From NCBI RefSeq assembly GCF_000468095.1, contig NZ_ASZC01000003.1:372001-436000 (forward strand): a stretch of 64,000 bases of DNA, given 5' to 3'. Position 1 is the first letter of the stretch. The number at the start of each line of letters is the position of its first letter. Below, one piece after another: positions 9,192 through 18,995 of the stretch. The translations under genes were made by a program, and so were the position numbers. The stretch is from Pantoea sp. AS-PWVM4 (GTDB taxonomy: Bacteria; Pseudomonadota; Gammaproteobacteria; Enterobacterales; Enterobacteriaceae). The notes below the pieces were generated by a model. The model was given only the letters and a program-made list of their open reading frames with translations. It made no database searches and was not told the origin of the DNA.

Positions 9192-10826
9192 ATGAAATGG
9201 AAGGTAGCGAAGGTCACGGCGTTTTCACCTCTCGCCTTTTGCCTGTGGGGTTTGTTTAGCCAAAGCCAGGCGGCTGAGATTCCTGTGGGGACACAATTAT
9301 CCGACACCCAGCGCATTGTGATTAATAATGGCAGCGAAGTGGCGTCCCTTGATCCGCAAAAAATCGAAGGCGTACCGGAATCCAATGTGATCCAAAGCCT
9401 GCTTGATGGTCTGGTCAACACTGACAACAACGGGAAGATTGTGCCCGGCGTCGCGGAAAAGTGGCAGAACGATCAGGGACGCGTCTGGACTTTTACCCTG
9501 CGTGATAACGCGCGCTGGAGCGATGGTGAACCCGTAACGGCGCAGGATTTTGTCTACAGTTGGCAGCGTCTGGCTGACCCCAAAACCGCTTCCCCTTACG
9601 CCAGCTATTTACAGGCGGCGCATGTGGAGAATATTGATGCGGTGATGTCGGGGAAAACCAAACCCACCGCGCTGGGCGTCAAAGCACTGGATGCCCGTCA
9701 TTTCCAGGTTACGCTCTCTGAACCGGTTCCCTGGTTCCTTTCAATGGTCGCCAACACTGCGATGAAGCCGGTTTATCGTCCGGCGGTGGAGCAGTGGGGC
9801 GAACAATGGACTCAGCCTGAACACTACGTCAGTAATGGTCCTTATACCCTGAGCCAGTGGGTGGTGAATGAAAAAATCGTGGTGAAGCGTAATCCACTTT
9901 ACTGGGACAACGCCCACACGGTGATTGAAGAGGGTGTTTATCTGCCCTTGTCGTCGGAAAACAGCGACGTTAATCGTTATCGCAGCGGCGGCACGGACAT
10001 GACCAACAGCGTTGTGCCGCCCGATATGTTCCATAAATTGCAGCAGGACCTGGGTGATGAGGTCAAAGTCAGCCCGCTACTGTGCACCTTCTATTACGAA
10101 ATCAATAACAAGAAAGCACCGTTTACCGATGCACGGGTGCGTACTGCGCTGAAGCTGACGCTGGATCGTGACATCATCGCGCAGAAAGTAATGGGGCAGG
10201 GGCAAATTCCCGCGTATAGCCTGACGCCGCCGTTTACCGATGGCATCACGCTTTCCCCGCCCGCCTGGTTTAAGCAGACGCAGGCGGAACGGAATGCCGC
10301 AGCCAAAAAGCTGTTGGCTGAAGCCGGCTTTAATGATCAGCACCCGCTGCGTTTCACGCTGTTGTACAACACCTCCGAGCAAAATAAAAAACAGGCGATT
10401 GCTGCGGCTTCTATGTGGCAGAAAAACCTTGGTGCGGTGGTGACGCTACAGAATCAGGAGTGGAAAACGCTACTCGAAACACGTCATCAGGCGCAATACG
10501 ACGTGGTGCGCGCGACCTGGTGCGCTGATTACAACGAACCATCGACCTTTCTGAATATGTTGCTGACTGGTGCCTCAATTAACACCGCGTTTTACAGCAG
10601 CCCGGCTTTTGACCAGTTGATGAATAAAACCCTCACGGTGTCGGATGCGGCAGCGCGTGCGGCGCTTTATCAACAGGCTGAGACGCAACTGGATAAAGAC
10701 TCGGCGATCATTCCGGTCTATTACCGTGTCAGCGTGCGACTGGTGAAACCCTGGGTGGGGGGCTTTACCGGCCAGGACCCGCAGGATCTCATCAATCTGA
10801 AATACTATTACATAAAGAAACATTGA
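9192..10826 (+). CDS. Oligopeptide-binding protein OppA, upstream paralogue
   Basis: This is a periplasmic solute-binding protein of the SBP_bac_5 (OppA/DppA) family, 544 residues. A Sec signal peptide ends near FSQSQA, before AEIPVG. Family landmarks include SLDPQKIEGVPESNV, WTFTLRDNARWSDGEPVTAQDFVYSWQRL, and YEINNKKAPFTDARVRTALKL. It is clearly homologous to the OppA encoded 162 bases downstream, and both end within a few residues of each other. It would deliver peptides to the OppBCDF permease, probably with a different preference (inference). The ATG at 9192 is preceded in frame by TTG at 9189; the ribosome site is weak for both. Confidence 0.9.
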   Translation: MKWKVAKVTAFSPLAFCLWGLFSQSQAAEIPVGTQLSDTQRIVINNGSEVASLDPQKIEGVPESNVIQSLLDGLVNTDNNGKIVPGVAEKWQNDQGRVWTFTLRDNARWSDGEPVTAQDFVYSWQRLADPKTASPYASYLQAAHVENIDAVMSGKTKPTALGVKALDARHFQVTLSEPVPWFLSMVANTAMKPVYRPAVEQWGEQWTQPEHYVSNGPYTLSQWVVNEKIVVKRNPLYWDNAHTVIEEGVYLPLSSENSDVNRYRSGGTDMTNSVVPPDMFHKLQQDLGDEVKVSPLLCTFYYEINNKKAPFTDARVRTALKLTLDRDIIAQKVMGQGQIPAYSLTPPFTDGITLSPPAWFKQTQAERNAAAKKLLAEAGFNDQHPLRFTLLYNTSEQNKKQAIAAASMWQKNLGAVVTLQNQEWKTLLETRHQAQYDVVRATWCADYNEPSTFLNMLLTGASINTAFYSSPAFDQLMNKTLTVSDAAARAALYQQAETQLDKDSAIIPVYYRVSVRLVKPWVGGFTGQDPQDLINLKYYYIKKH

Positions 10827-10988
10827 GTAATGGGCTGATCCGGCGCTACAGTCGGGCGGCACGTTACCGTGGCAACACCTGAAAAGGTGATTGCGATCTC
10901 TGACCAGACAGGGCTGAGATCTCCCGGATACGGGGTACGCCGGGCGGTGTTAACTTCCCGGTGACGATAATAAAACTGGAGCGTAATA
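10827..10988 (+). promoter_or_regulatory. Structured leader between the two oppA genes
   Basis: Several stems are packed into 162 bases. CACCT/AGGTG closes a GAAA tetraloop (10876-10889), GATCTC (10895-10900) pairs with GAGATC (10916-10921), and CCCGG (10923-10927) pairs with CCGGG (10940-10944). This may be a second promoter with a structured 5' leader, or an intercistronic processing region. In E. coli the oppA leader is a target of the sRNA GcvB; I do not see an obvious CA-rich GcvB site here. Confidence 0.5.
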
Positions 10989-12629
10989 ATGAACAACATC
11001 ACGAAAAAAAGCCTGATCGCCTTAGGTGTGGTTGCGGCGATTGGCGCGCTGGCAGGGAATGCCGCGCTGGCAGCAAATGTGCCAGCAGGCGTTGAATTGG
11101 CAGCAAAGCAGGAGCTGGTGCGCGGTAATGGCGACGAAGTCCAATCTCTGGACCCGCATAAAATTGAGGGTGTGCCGGAAGACAACGTGGCGCGCGATCT
11201 GTATGAAGGTCTGTTGGTCAGCGACAGCGATGGCAAACCGGTTCCGGGTGTTGCTGAAAGCTGGGAAAATAAAGACTTTAAAGTCTGGACTTTCCATCTG
11301 CGTAAAAATGCCAAATGGTCCAATGGCGCGCCGGTAACAGCGCAGGACTTCGTTTACAGCTGGGAGCGTCTGGTTGATCCCAAAACCGCGTCACCGTACG
11401 CCAGCTATCCGCAATATGGTCACATCGCCAACGTTGATGACATCATTGCCGGTAAAAAACCGATTACCGATCTGGGCGTAAAAGCGCTTGACGATCATAC
11501 GCTGGAAGTGACCCTCAGCGAGCCGGTGCCTTATTTCGACAAACTGCTAATCAACTCCGTGATGTCTCCGGTGTACAAACCGGCAATTGAAAAGTTTGGC
11601 GACCAGTGGACGCAGCCGCAAAACTGGGTGGGTAACGGTGCCTTTAAATTACAGGATCATGTGATCAACGAGCGTATTACGCTGGTCCGTAACCCGGAAT
11701 ATTGGGACAACGCACATACCGTACTGAACAAAGTCACTTTCCTGCCGATCAACTCAGAAGTCAGTGATGTGAACCGTTTCTTCTCCGAGAACGGCAGCGA
11801 CATGACTTACAACAACATGCCGATCGAGCTGTTCAAAAAGCTGCAACGTGATAACCCGAAAGAGCTGCACGTTGACCCGTATCTGTGTACTTACTACTAC
11901 GAAATTAACAACCAGAAAGCACCGTTCACTGACCCGCGTGTGCGTGCTGCGCTGAAACTCGGCCTTGATCGCGACATCATGGTGAACAAAGTTCTGGCTC
12001 AGGGCCAGCAGCCAGCCTACAGCTTCACCCCGCCAGCCACCGATGGCATGGAAATTCTGCCGCCAGACTGGTTCAAGTGGCCACAGGAAAAACGTAACGC
12101 AGAAGCGAAGAAACTGCTGGCTGAAGCCGGTTATACCGCTGATAAACCGCTGACGTTTAACCTGCTGTACAACACCTCCGATCTGCATAAAAAACTGGCG
12201 ATCGCCGCGGCGTCTATCTGGAAGAAAAACATTGGCGTGAACATCAAACTGGAAAACCAGGAGTGGAAAACTTTCCTGGATACCCGTCATCAGGGCAACT
12301 TTGATGTGTCCCGTGCCGCCTGGTGTGCAGACTATAACGAACCAACGTCGTTCCTGAACATCATGGTATCTGACAGCAGCAGTAACACCTCGCATTATAA
12401 GAGCGCAGAATTTGACAAGGTGATCAAAGACGCAATTAAAGCGCCTGACGCCAAAGGTCGTGCTGCCGATTATCAGAAAGCCGAGCAGATCCTGGATAAA
12501 GACAGCACCATCGTGCCGGTTTACTACTACGTGAACGCGCGTCTGGTGAAAACCTATGTGGGTGGTTACACCGGCAAAGATCCGCTGGATAAAACCCTCG
12601 ATAAGAACTTTTATATAATTAAACACTAA
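10989..12629 (+). CDS. oppA: Oligopeptide ABC transporter periplasmic binding protein OppA
   Basis: This 546-residue SBP_bac_5 protein binds di- to penta-peptides in the periplasm for import by OppBCDF. The signal peptide is MNNITKKSLIALGVVAAIGAL, with cleavage likely after NAALA. The mature start NVPAGVELAAKQELVRGNG and the EWKTFLDTRHQGNFDVSRAAWCADYNEP segment are classic OppA. It is closest to the permease genes and more canonical than the upstream copy. GGAGCG precedes the start. An intercistronic hairpin follows before oppB. Confidence 0.96.
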   Translation: MNNITKKSLIALGVVAAIGALAGNAALAANVPAGVELAAKQELVRGNGDEVQSLDPHKIEGVPEDNVARDLYEGLLVSDSDGKPVPGVAESWENKDFKVWTFHLRKNAKWSNGAPVTAQDFVYSWERLVDPKTASPYASYPQYGHIANVDDIIAGKKPITDLGVKALDDHTLEVTLSEPVPYFDKLLINSVMSPVYKPAIEKFGDQWTQPQNWVGNGAFKLQDHVINERITLVRNPEYWDNAHTVLNKVTFLPINSEVSDVNRFFSENGSDMTYNNMPIELFKKLQRDNPKELHVDPYLCTYYYEINNQKAPFTDPRVRAALKLGLDRDIMVNKVLAQGQQPAYSFTPPATDGMEILPPDWFKWPQEKRNAEAKKLLAEAGYTADKPLTFNLLYNTSDLHKKLAIAAASIWKKNIGVNIKLENQEWKTFLDTRHQGNFDVSRAAWCADYNEPTSFLNIMVSDSSSNTSHYKSAEFDKVIKDAIKAPDAKGRAADYQKAEQILDKDSTIVPVYYYVNARLVKTYVGGYTGKDPLDKTLDKNFYIIKH

Positions 12630-12652
12630 TAGCACACAGGCTATCAGACAGA

Positions 12653-12672
12653 GGCGGTGCTGCGGCACCGCC
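12653..12672 (+). terminator. Intercistronic hairpin between oppA and oppB
   Basis: GGCGGTGC (12653-12660) and GCACCGCC (12665-12672) form a perfect 8-bp GC-rich stem with a TGCG loop and no T-tract. Such hairpins stabilise or partly terminate binding-protein mRNA, giving more OppA than membrane components. Confidence 0.75.
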
Positions 12673-12709
12673 CATTACTTTGTGAAGCAACAGCCTGGTA
12701 GGTACGGCA

Positions 12710-13630
12710 ATGTTAAAATTCATCCTGCGCCGGATTCTTGAAGCGATTCCGACGCTCTTTGTTCTAATCACCATCTCCTTCTTTATGATGCGACTGGCCC
12801 CCGGCAGCCCCTTTACGGGTGAGCGCACCCTGGCGCCCGAAGTCATGGCCAATATCGAAGCCAAATATCATCTCAACGACCCCATCGGCAAACAGTACGT
12901 TGATTACCTGATCCAGTTGGCGCATGGCGACTTTGGTCCCTCCTTTAAATATAAGGATTACAGCGTTAACTATCTGGTGGGACATGCCTTCCCGGTATCA
13001 GCCAAGCTCGGGCTTGCCGCCTTTGTACTGGCAATGGTGCTGGGCATTGCGGCGGGCGTGATAGCCGCGTTAAAACAGAACAGTTTATGGGATTACGCGG
13101 TGATGGGGGTCGCCATGACCGGCGTGGTGATACCCAGTTTTGTGGTAGCGCCATTGCTGGTGCTGATCTTCGCCATCACCCTGCGCTGGCTGCCTGGCGG
13201 CGGCTGGAATGGTGGGCAACTGCAATATATGTTGCTGCCGATGGTAGCACTGTCGTTAGCGTATATCGCCAGCATCGCGCGTATCACGCGTGGTTCAATG
13301 ATTGAAGTGATGCACTCCAACTTTATCCGCACCGCGCGGGCGAAAGGGCTGCCGCTGCGTCGTATCGTGCTGCGTCATGCGCTGAAACCGGCACTGCTGC
13401 CCGTCATCTCCTATATGGGACCGGCTTTCGTCGGCATCATCACCGGTTCAATGGTGATCGAGTCGATTTACGGCCTGCCGGGTATTGGTCAGCTGTTTGT
13501 GAATGGTGCGTTGAACCGTGACTATTCGCTGGTGATGAGCCTGACCATTCTGGTTGGTGTGCTGACTATTGTGTTTAACGCGGTCGTTGACGTGCTGTAT
13601 GCCGTTATCGATCCGAAGATTCGCTACTGA
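12710..13630 (+). CDS. oppB: Oligopeptide ABC transporter permease OppB
   Basis: This 306-residue inner-membrane permease has about six transmembrane helices. The cytoplasmic EAA loop that contacts the ATPases is at ARAKGLPLRRIVLRHALKP. The N-terminus (MLKFILRRILEAIPTLFVLI) and the usual extended first periplasmic loop match OppB. It pairs with OppC to form the peptide channel. The gene starts 80 bases after oppA and is followed by oppC after 15 bases, so translation is likely coupled. Confidence 0.96.
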   Translation: MLKFILRRILEAIPTLFVLITISFFMMRLAPGSPFTGERTLAPEVMANIEAKYHLNDPIGKQYVDYLIQLAHGDFGPSFKYKDYSVNYLVGHAFPVSAKLGLAAFVLAMVLGIAAGVIAALKQNSLWDYAVMGVAMTGVVIPSFVVAPLLVLIFAITLRWLPGGGWNGGQLQYMLLPMVALSLAYIASIARITRGSMIEVMHSNFIRTARAKGLPLRRIVLRHALKPALLPVISYMGPAFVGIITGSMVIESIYGLPGIGQLFVNGALNRDYSLVMSLTILVGVLTIVFNAVVDVLYAVIDPKIRY

Positions 13631-13645
13631 CGCCGGAGTTCGCCC

Positions 13646-14554
13646 ATGATGTTAAGTAAGAAAAATAGCGAAGCTCTGGATGCCTTCAGTGAAAAGCTGG
13701 AAGTGGAAGGGCGCAGCCTGTGGCAGGATGCGCGTCGTCGCTTTATTCATAACCGCGCCGCGCTACTCAGTTTGCTGGTGCTGGTGCTGATCGCGCTGTT
13801 TGTGATTTTTGCGCCGATGCTGTCGCAATTCCGCTACGACGATACCGATTGGGGCATGATGTCGGCTCCGCCGGATACCACTTCGGGTCACTGGTTCGGT
13901 ACCGACTCTTCCGGGCGTGATCTGCTGGTGCGCGTGGCCATCGGTGGCCGTATCTCGCTGATGGTGGGGATTGCCTCTGCGTTGATTGCGGTGCTGGTCG
14001 GCACTTTGTACGGTTCGGCTGCCGGTTATCTTGGCGGTAAAACCGACTCGGTGATGATGCGTATTCTCGAGATCCTCAACTCCTTCCCGTTTATGTTCTT
14101 CGTCATTCTGTTGGTGACCTTCTTTGGCCGTAACATCCTGCTGATTTTTGTCGCCATCGGTATGGTGTCGTGGCTGGATATGGCACGTATCGTGCGCGGG
14201 CAAACCCTGGGCCTGAAACGCAAAGAGTTTATCGAAGCCGCGCAGGTTGGTGGGGTATCAACGATGAACATCGTGTTGCGCCATATCGTACCTAACGTCC
14301 TCGGGGTGGTGGTGGTGTATGCCTCGCTGCTGGTACCCAGCATGATCCTGTTCGAATCCTTCCTCAGCTTCCTCGGCCTGGGTACGCAGGAGCCGCTGAG
14401 CAGTTGGGGGGCATTGTTAAGCGACGGGGCAAACTCGATGGAAGTTTCCCCCTGGTTGCTGATGTTCCCGGCGGGTTTCCTGGTGATCACGTTGTTCTGT
14501 TTTAACTTTATCGGCGATGGCCTGCGTGATGCCCTCGACCCGAAAGATCGTTGA
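13646..14554 (+). CDS. oppC: Oligopeptide ABC transporter permease OppC
   Basis: This 302-residue partner permease of OppB has an N-terminal cytoplasmic stretch, a first membrane helix at about residues 38-58, and five further helices. The EAA loop is at FIEAAQVGGVSTMNIVLRHIVPN. ATG codons at 13646 and 13649 are both possible starts. Its stop lies 11 bases before the oppD start, consistent with one opp transcript. Confidence 0.96.
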   Translation: MMLSKKNSEALDAFSEKLEVEGRSLWQDARRRFIHNRAALLSLLVLVLIALFVIFAPMLSQFRYDDTDWGMMSAPPDTTSGHWFGTDSSGRDLLVRVAIGGRISLMVGIASALIAVLVGTLYGSAAGYLGGKTDSVMMRILEILNSFPFMFFVILLVTFFGRNILLIFVAIGMVSWLDMARIVRGQTLGLKRKEFIEAAQVGGVSTMNIVLRHIVPNVLGVVVVYASLLVPSMILFESFLSFLGLGTQEPLSSWGALLSDGANSMEVSPWLLMFPAGFLVITLFCFNFIGDGLRDALDPKDR

Positions 14555-14565
14555 GGAGTTTCCCG

Positions 14566-15579
14566 ATGACCATTCATGAATTTCAGCCAGCAATGGCGGC
14601 CCGTGCGGGAAGCAACCTGTTGTTAGATGTTAAAGATCTGCGTGTCACCTTTGGTACGCACGATGGCGATGTCACTGCGGTCAACGATCTCAACTTCTCG
14701 CTGCGAGCTGGTGAAACCCTCGGTATCGTTGGCGAGTCGGGTTCCGGTAAATCGCAGACCGCGTTTGCGCTGATGGGGCTGCTGGCGAAAAACGGTCGCA
14801 TTGGCGGATCTGCCAAATTTAACGGCCAGGAGATCCTCAACCTGCCGGAAAATACGCTGAATAAACTGCGCGCCGAGCAGATCGCGATGATCTTCCAGGA
14901 CCCGATGACCTCGCTGAACCCTTACATGCGCGTTGGCGAACAGCTGATGGAAGTACTGAAGCTGCATAAAGGGATGAGCAACGCCCAGGCGTTTGAAGAG
15001 TCAGTGCGTATGCTCGATGCGGTAAAAATGCCGGAAGCACGCAAACGCATGAAAATGTATCCGCATGAATTCTCAGGCGGGATGCGCCAGCGCGTAATGA
15101 TTGCTATGGCGTTGCTGTGTCGTCCGAAATTATTGATTGCCGATGAACCCACCACCGCATTAGACGTGACGGTACAGGCGCAAATCATGACGCTGCTGAA
15201 CGAACTGAAGCGTGAGTTCAACACGGCGATCATCATGATTACGCACGATCTGGGCGTGGTTGCCGGGATCTGCGACAAGGTGCTGGTGATGTATGCCGGG
15301 CGTACTATGGAGTATGGCCGGGCGCGTGATGTGTTCTATCAACCGGCGCATCCGTACTCGATTGGTCTGCTGAGCGCGGTACCGCGTCTCGATGCCGAAG
15401 GGGAGTCGCTGATGACGATTCCGGGTAACCCGCCCAACCTGTTACGTCTGCCGCAGGGCTGTCCGTTCCAACCGCGATGCCCGCATGCGATGGATGTCTG
15501 TGCCAAAGCCCCGGCACTGGAACCTTTTGGTGAAGGTCGTCTGCGCGCCTGCTTCAAGCCGGTGGAGGAGTTAGTATGA
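14566..15579 (+). CDS. oppD: Oligopeptide ABC transporter ATPase OppD
   Basis: This 337-residue ATPase energises peptide import on the cytoplasmic face. Walker A is GESGSGKSQ at about 56-64, the signature is FSGGMRQR, and Walker B is LLIADEPTTALD. The C-terminal extension holds a four-cysteine set (CPFQPRCPHAMDVC...ACF) that binds a 4Fe-4S cluster in structurally studied relatives. I chose ATG 14566 because GAGGAG stands upstream and the in-frame TTG at 14551 overlaps oppC and lacks a better site. Its stop overlaps the oppF start (ATGA). Confidence 0.95.
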   Translation: MTIHEFQPAMAARAGSNLLLDVKDLRVTFGTHDGDVTAVNDLNFSLRAGETLGIVGESGSGKSQTAFALMGLLAKNGRIGGSAKFNGQEILNLPENTLNKLRAEQIAMIFQDPMTSLNPYMRVGEQLMEVLKLHKGMSNAQAFEESVRMLDAVKMPEARKRMKMYPHEFSGGMRQRVMIAMALLCRPKLLIADEPTTALDVTVQAQIMTLLNELKREFNTAIIMITHDLGVVAGICDKVLVMYAGRTMEYGRARDVFYQPAHPYSIGLLSAVPRLDAEGESLMTIPGNPPNLLRLPQGCPFQPRCPHAMDVCAKAPALEPFGEGRLRACFKPVEELV

Positions 15580-16577
15580 ACGCCGTAGCTGAGAAAAAAG
15601 TGTTACTGGAAATCGCCGATCTGAAGGTGCATTTCGATATCAAAGATGGCAAGCAGTGGTTCTGGCAACCCGCCAAAACCCTGAAGGCGGTGGATGGCGT
15701 GAGCCTGCGCCTGTACGAGGGGGAAACCCTCGGCGTGGTGGGTGAATCCGGCTGTGGTAAATCGACGCTGGCACGCGCAATCATCGGGTTGGTGAAGGCC
15801 ACTGATGGTCGTGTGGCATGGCTGGGACGCGATTTGCTGGGACAGAGTCAGGAAGAGTGGCGCAAAGCGCGCAGTGATATCCAGATGATCTTCCAGGACC
15901 CGCTGGCGTCGCTCAACCCGCGTATGACCATCGGCGATATCATTGCGGAGCCGCTGCGTACCTATCATCCGAAGATGCCGCGTCAGGAAGTGAAGGACAA
16001 GGTCAAAAACATGATGATGAAGGTTGGCCTGCTGCCCAACCTCATCAACCGTTATCCGCATGAGTTTTCGGGTGGTCAGTGTCAACGTATCGGCATTGCA
16101 CGTGCGTTGATCCTCGAACCGAAGCTGATTATTTGTGATGAACCCGTTTCCGCGCTCGATGTGTCGATTCAGGCGCAGGTGGTGAACCTGTTGCAGCAGC
16201 TACAACGTGAGATGGGGCTGTCGCTGATCTTCATCGCGCACGATCTGGCGGTGGTTAAACACATTTCTGACCGTGTGTTGGTGATGTATCTCGGTCATGC
16301 GGTGGAGCTGGGGACTTACGATGAGGTCTACAGCAATCCGCAGCACCCGTATACGCGTGCGTTGATGTCAGCGGTGCCGATTCCCGACCCGGATCTGGAG
16401 AAGAACAAACAGATTCAGTTGCTGGAAGGGGAACTGCCGTCACCGATCAATCCACCATCAGGCTGCGTGTTTCGCACTCGTTGCCCGATAGCCGGGCCGG
16501 AGTGTGCCAAAACGCGTCCATTGCTGGAAGGCAGCTTCCGCCATGCGGTATCTTGTCTGAAGGTTGATCCGCTATAA
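15576..16577 (+). CDS. oppF: Oligopeptide ABC transporter ATPase OppF
   Basis: This 333-residue ATPase is the heterodimer partner of OppD. Walker A is GESGCGKST, the signature is [15 protein letters not shown], and Walker B is [12 protein letters not shown]. The C-terminus again carries a cysteine cluster ([16 protein letters not shown]...SCL). The gene overlaps oppD by 4 bases. It is the last gene of oppABCDF, followed by a GC-rich hairpin at 16583-16606. Confidence 0.96.
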   Translation: MNAVAEKKVLLEIADLKVHFDIKDGKQWFWQPAKTLKAVDGVSLRLYEGETLGVVGESGCGKSTLARAIIGLVKATDGRVAWLGRDLLGQSQEEWRKARSDIQMIFQDPLASLNPRMTIGDIIAEPLRTYHPKMPRQEVKDKVKNMMMKVGLLPNLINRYPHEFSGGQCQRIGIARALILEPKLIICDEPVSALDVSIQAQVVNLLQQLQREMGLSLIFIAHDLAVVKHISDRVLVMYLGHAVELGTYDEVYSNPQHPYTRALMSAVPIPDPDLEKNKQIQLLEGELPSPINPPSGCVFRTRCPIAGPECAKTRPLLEGSFRHAVSCLKVDPL

Positions 16578-16582
16578 AACAA

Positions 16583-16606
16583 AACGCCGGGCAAGTGCCC
16601 GGCGTT
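16583..16606. terminator. Terminator hairpin between oppF and yciU
   Basis: AACGCCGGGC (16583-16592) and GCCCGGCGTT (16597-16606) form a perfect 10-bp stem with an AAGT loop. It lies between convergent oppF and yciU; A- and T-tracts are short. Confidence 0.8.
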
Positions 16607-16622
16607 CATTGTCATGCTGCGA

Positions 16623-16952
16623 TCATTCGCGCCAGAGAATATGACACAACTTATGGTCTTTCTCGCGGCACAGCAGAATACGCGCGAACACATCGGTAAT
16701 CGGCTCACCATCGGCTTCACCGAGACCAATCACCACCTCAGAGAAAAAGTCAGGGTTCAGGTCAAAATCGACATGCTCCTGCCAGTCTTCTGACGGATCG
16801 AACAGCTCTGCGCCACCGCGTTCCTCAAATTGCAGGTTGAACAAAATGATATCTGCGGGATCGAGATTGTCGCCTGCCAGCTCAAGAAAAATATCGTAAG
16901 CCTGCTCCAGCGTTTCATCTTCGGTAAGGCGGTTATTTAAATCCATAGTCAT
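16623..16952 (-). CDS. yciU: Acidic DNA-mimic-family protein YciU
   Basis: This 109-residue, strongly acidic protein of the UPF0263 family contains the conserved stretches [32 protein letters not shown] and [13 protein letters not shown]. The family has been described as a putative double-stranded-DNA mimic; the cellular role is not established. The start could be 16952 (MTMDLN) or 16946 (MDLN). It lies 36 bases downstream of clsA on the same strand, so the two are probably co-transcribed. Confidence 0.92.
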   Translation of the reverse strand: MTMDLNNRLTEDETLEQAYDIFLELAGDNLDPADIILFNLQFEERGGAELFDPSEDWQEHVDFDLNPDFFSEVVIGLGEADGEPITDVFARILLCREKDHKLCHILWRE

Positions 16953-16988
16953 TGGCGTGCCCTGCGGCGGTAAATATTTCCGCTCGTT

Positions 16989-18449
16989 TTACAGTAAAGG
17001 ACTGAAGAAGTAAAACAGTCGTTCGACGATGCGTTGCCACCAGGCACGTTTTGCCCAGCGAGCGCCATCCAGCAGGCGTGAACGCGCGATGTAATCATCC
17101 TGTACGCAGGCGAGATCGCTACCAAAACCGGCGTCATCCACCACCAAAGTAATCTCAAAATTGAGCCACAGGCTGCGCATATCCAGATTCACCGTACCCA
17201 CCAGGCTGAGCTGACCATCAACCAGCACGCTTTTGGTATGCAGCAGGCCATCTTCAAACTGGTAAATCTTCACCCCCGCCTCCAGCAGCTCGGTGAAAAA
17301 GGCACGACTGGCCCAGCCCACCAGCAGCGAATCATTATGGCGCGGCACCACAATGCTGACCTCGACCCCGCGCAGTGCGGCGGTACAAATGGCATGCAGC
17401 AAGTCATCGCTCGGCACGAAATACGGCGTGGTCATGATCAACTGATGACGAGCCGAGTAAACGGCAGTCAGCAACGCCTGATGAATCATGTCCTCGGGGA
17501 AGCCTGGACCAGAAGCGATCACCTGAATGGTGTGGCCGCTCTCTTTCTCGAACGGCATGATATTGGTATCGGGTGCCGGGGGCAGAATACGTTTGCCGGT
17601 TTCAATCTCCCAGTCGCACGAGTAGACAATCCCCATGGTGGTCGCCACCGGGCCTTCCATACGTGCCATCACATCAATCCATTGACCGACTCCAGCATCT
17701 TGTTTAAAGAAGCGCGGATCGACCAGGTTCATGCTGCCGGTGTACGCGATGTAGTTATCAATCAATACTACTTTGCGATGCTGACGCAAATCCATCCGGC
17801 GCAGGAATACACGCAGCAGGCTGACCTGTAACGCTTCCACCACGTCGATACCGGCATTGCGCATCATGCCGACCCACGGGCTACGGAAGAAGGCGACGCT
17901 GCCTGCGGAGTCGAGCATCAGGCGGCAATGGACACCACGGCGTGAGGCGGCCATCAGCGATTCTGCCACTTCATCGGCGAGGCCGCCCGGTTGCCAGATA
18001 TAAAACACCATCTCGATGTTATGGCGTGCCAGTTGGATATCGCGAATTAACGCATGCATGACATCGTCGGAGTTGGTCAGCAACTGCAACTGATTACCTT
18101 TTACCCCGGCGATGCCCTGGCGGTGATGACAAAGCTGAAACAGCGACAGCGCCACGTCGCTATGTTCGGTGGCAAAAATATGGCGACATTGTTTCAGGTC
18201 GTTCAGCCATTTGGCGGTAGAAGGCCACATGGTGCGTGCGCGTTCCGCACGGCGTTTACCCAGATGCAGTTCACCAAATGACAAATACGCAATGATACCC
18301 ACCAGCGGCAGAATATAAATGATCAGCAACCAGGCCATTGCGGAGGTGACGGCACGGCGTTTCATCAGAATACGCAGCGTCACCCCGGCGATAAGCAACC
18401 AGTAGCCAAAAAGCAGCAACCAACTGATAAGGGTATAAAATGTGGTCAT
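16989..18449 (-). CDS. clsA: Cardiolipin synthase A
   Basis: This 486-residue phospholipase-D-superfamily enzyme condenses two phosphatidylglycerols into cardiolipin plus glycerol at the inner membrane. Two N-terminal hydrophobic helices (about 4-24 and 37-58) anchor it. The two HKD catalytic motifs are [18 protein letters not shown] and [18 protein letters not shown]. Length equals E. coli ClsA. The gene is upstream of yciU as in E. coli. Confidence 0.96.
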   Translation of the reverse strand: MTTFYTLISWLLLFGYWLLIAGVTLRILMKRRAVTSAMAWLLIIYILPLVGIIAYLSFGELHLGKRRAERARTMWPSTAKWLNDLKQCRHIFATEHSDVALSLFQLCHHRQGIAGVKGNQLQLLTNSDDVMHALIRDIQLARHNIEMVFYIWQPGGLADEVAESLMAASRRGVHCRLMLDSAGSVAFFRSPWVGMMRNAGIDVVEALQVSLLRVFLRRMDLRQHRKVVLIDNYIAYTGSMNLVDPRFFKQDAGVGQWIDVMARMEGPVATTMGIVYSCDWEIETGKRILPPAPDTNIMPFEKESGHTIQVIASGPGFPEDMIHQALLTAVYSARHQLIMTTPYFVPSDDLLHAICTAALRGVEVSIVVPRHNDSLLVGWASRAFFTELLEAGVKIYQFEDGLLHTKSVLVDGQLSLVGTVNLDMRSLWLNFEITLVVDDAGFGSDLACVQDDYIARSRLLDGARWAKRAWWQRIVERLFYFFSPLL

Positions 18450-18611
18450 TAAGTGGACGTCCCGTTCGCGCTTTGATGAGCAAAGTTTACGTGTTGCTGA
18501 ACGGTAGCGAAACCTTTAATCATTACGGGGTAACGATAAGCGATTCGAATTGGCATTTTATGGCAGATCACTATAATGCGTGCCGGTGATTAGCCTGTCT
18601 GAGAGGATGTG

Positions 18612-18785
18612 ATGAGACGAAGCAGAAATGAAGTGGCTCGCTGGAGAATGTTACGTCAGGTGCAGCGTCGTCGTGCGCGCTGGCTGGAAGGGCAGTCACG
18701 TCGTTACAAGCGTATTCACGCTATTCGTCATCAGGTCGCGCAGCAGCATCGCCGCTCCATCCTGTTTATCACCCAGAATGCCTGA
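18612..18785 (+). CDS. yciY: Small basic protein YciY
   Basis: This 57-residue arginine-rich protein begins MRRSRNEVARWRMLRQ and contains RARWLEGQSRRYKRIHAIR, matching my recollection of E. coli YciY, which is also 57 residues and sits beside clsA. A GAGAGGATGTG ribosome site precedes the ATG. Function is unknown; the composition suggests nucleic-acid or membrane binding (inference). A perfect hairpin at 18829-18854 ends the transcript. Confidence 0.88.
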   Translation: MRRSRNEVARWRMLRQVQRRRARWLEGQSRRYKRIHAIRHQVAQQHRRSILFITQNA

Positions 18786-18828
18786 CAAGAAAGTGTTAAC
18801 ACAGGCATCTGATGTTCGGATGAATAAT

Positions 18829-18854
18829 AAACAGCGCGATTAACCGCGCTGTTT
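18829..18854 (+). terminator. Terminator after yciY
   Basis: AAACAGCGCG (18829-18838) and CGCGCTGTTT (18845-18854) pair around ATTAAC and run into a T-tract. Confidence 0.88.
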
Positions 18855-18995
18855 TCCAATTTTGTATCTCTTAATGTGATCGTTATCGATTATTTATTGT
18901 ATCAGCATTGTTGTGGTCGCATTTAGGATTGCATGAAATTGCAGTTTAGTAGTTCCAGGGATAACTTTATAAAAAGCCCCTCTGGAAGCAAAATC

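Noticed and set aside
10895..10960. TPP-riboswitch-like CTGAGA and ACGCC strings before the second oppA
   Set aside because: The order and spacing of conserved TPP blocks (GGGGTGC, CTGAGA, ACCC, CTGATCTGG) are not met, and thiamine has no link to oppA.
11754..12668. A 304-codon open frame antisense to oppA
   Set aside because: It is inside a clear OppA gene and codes for no known family.
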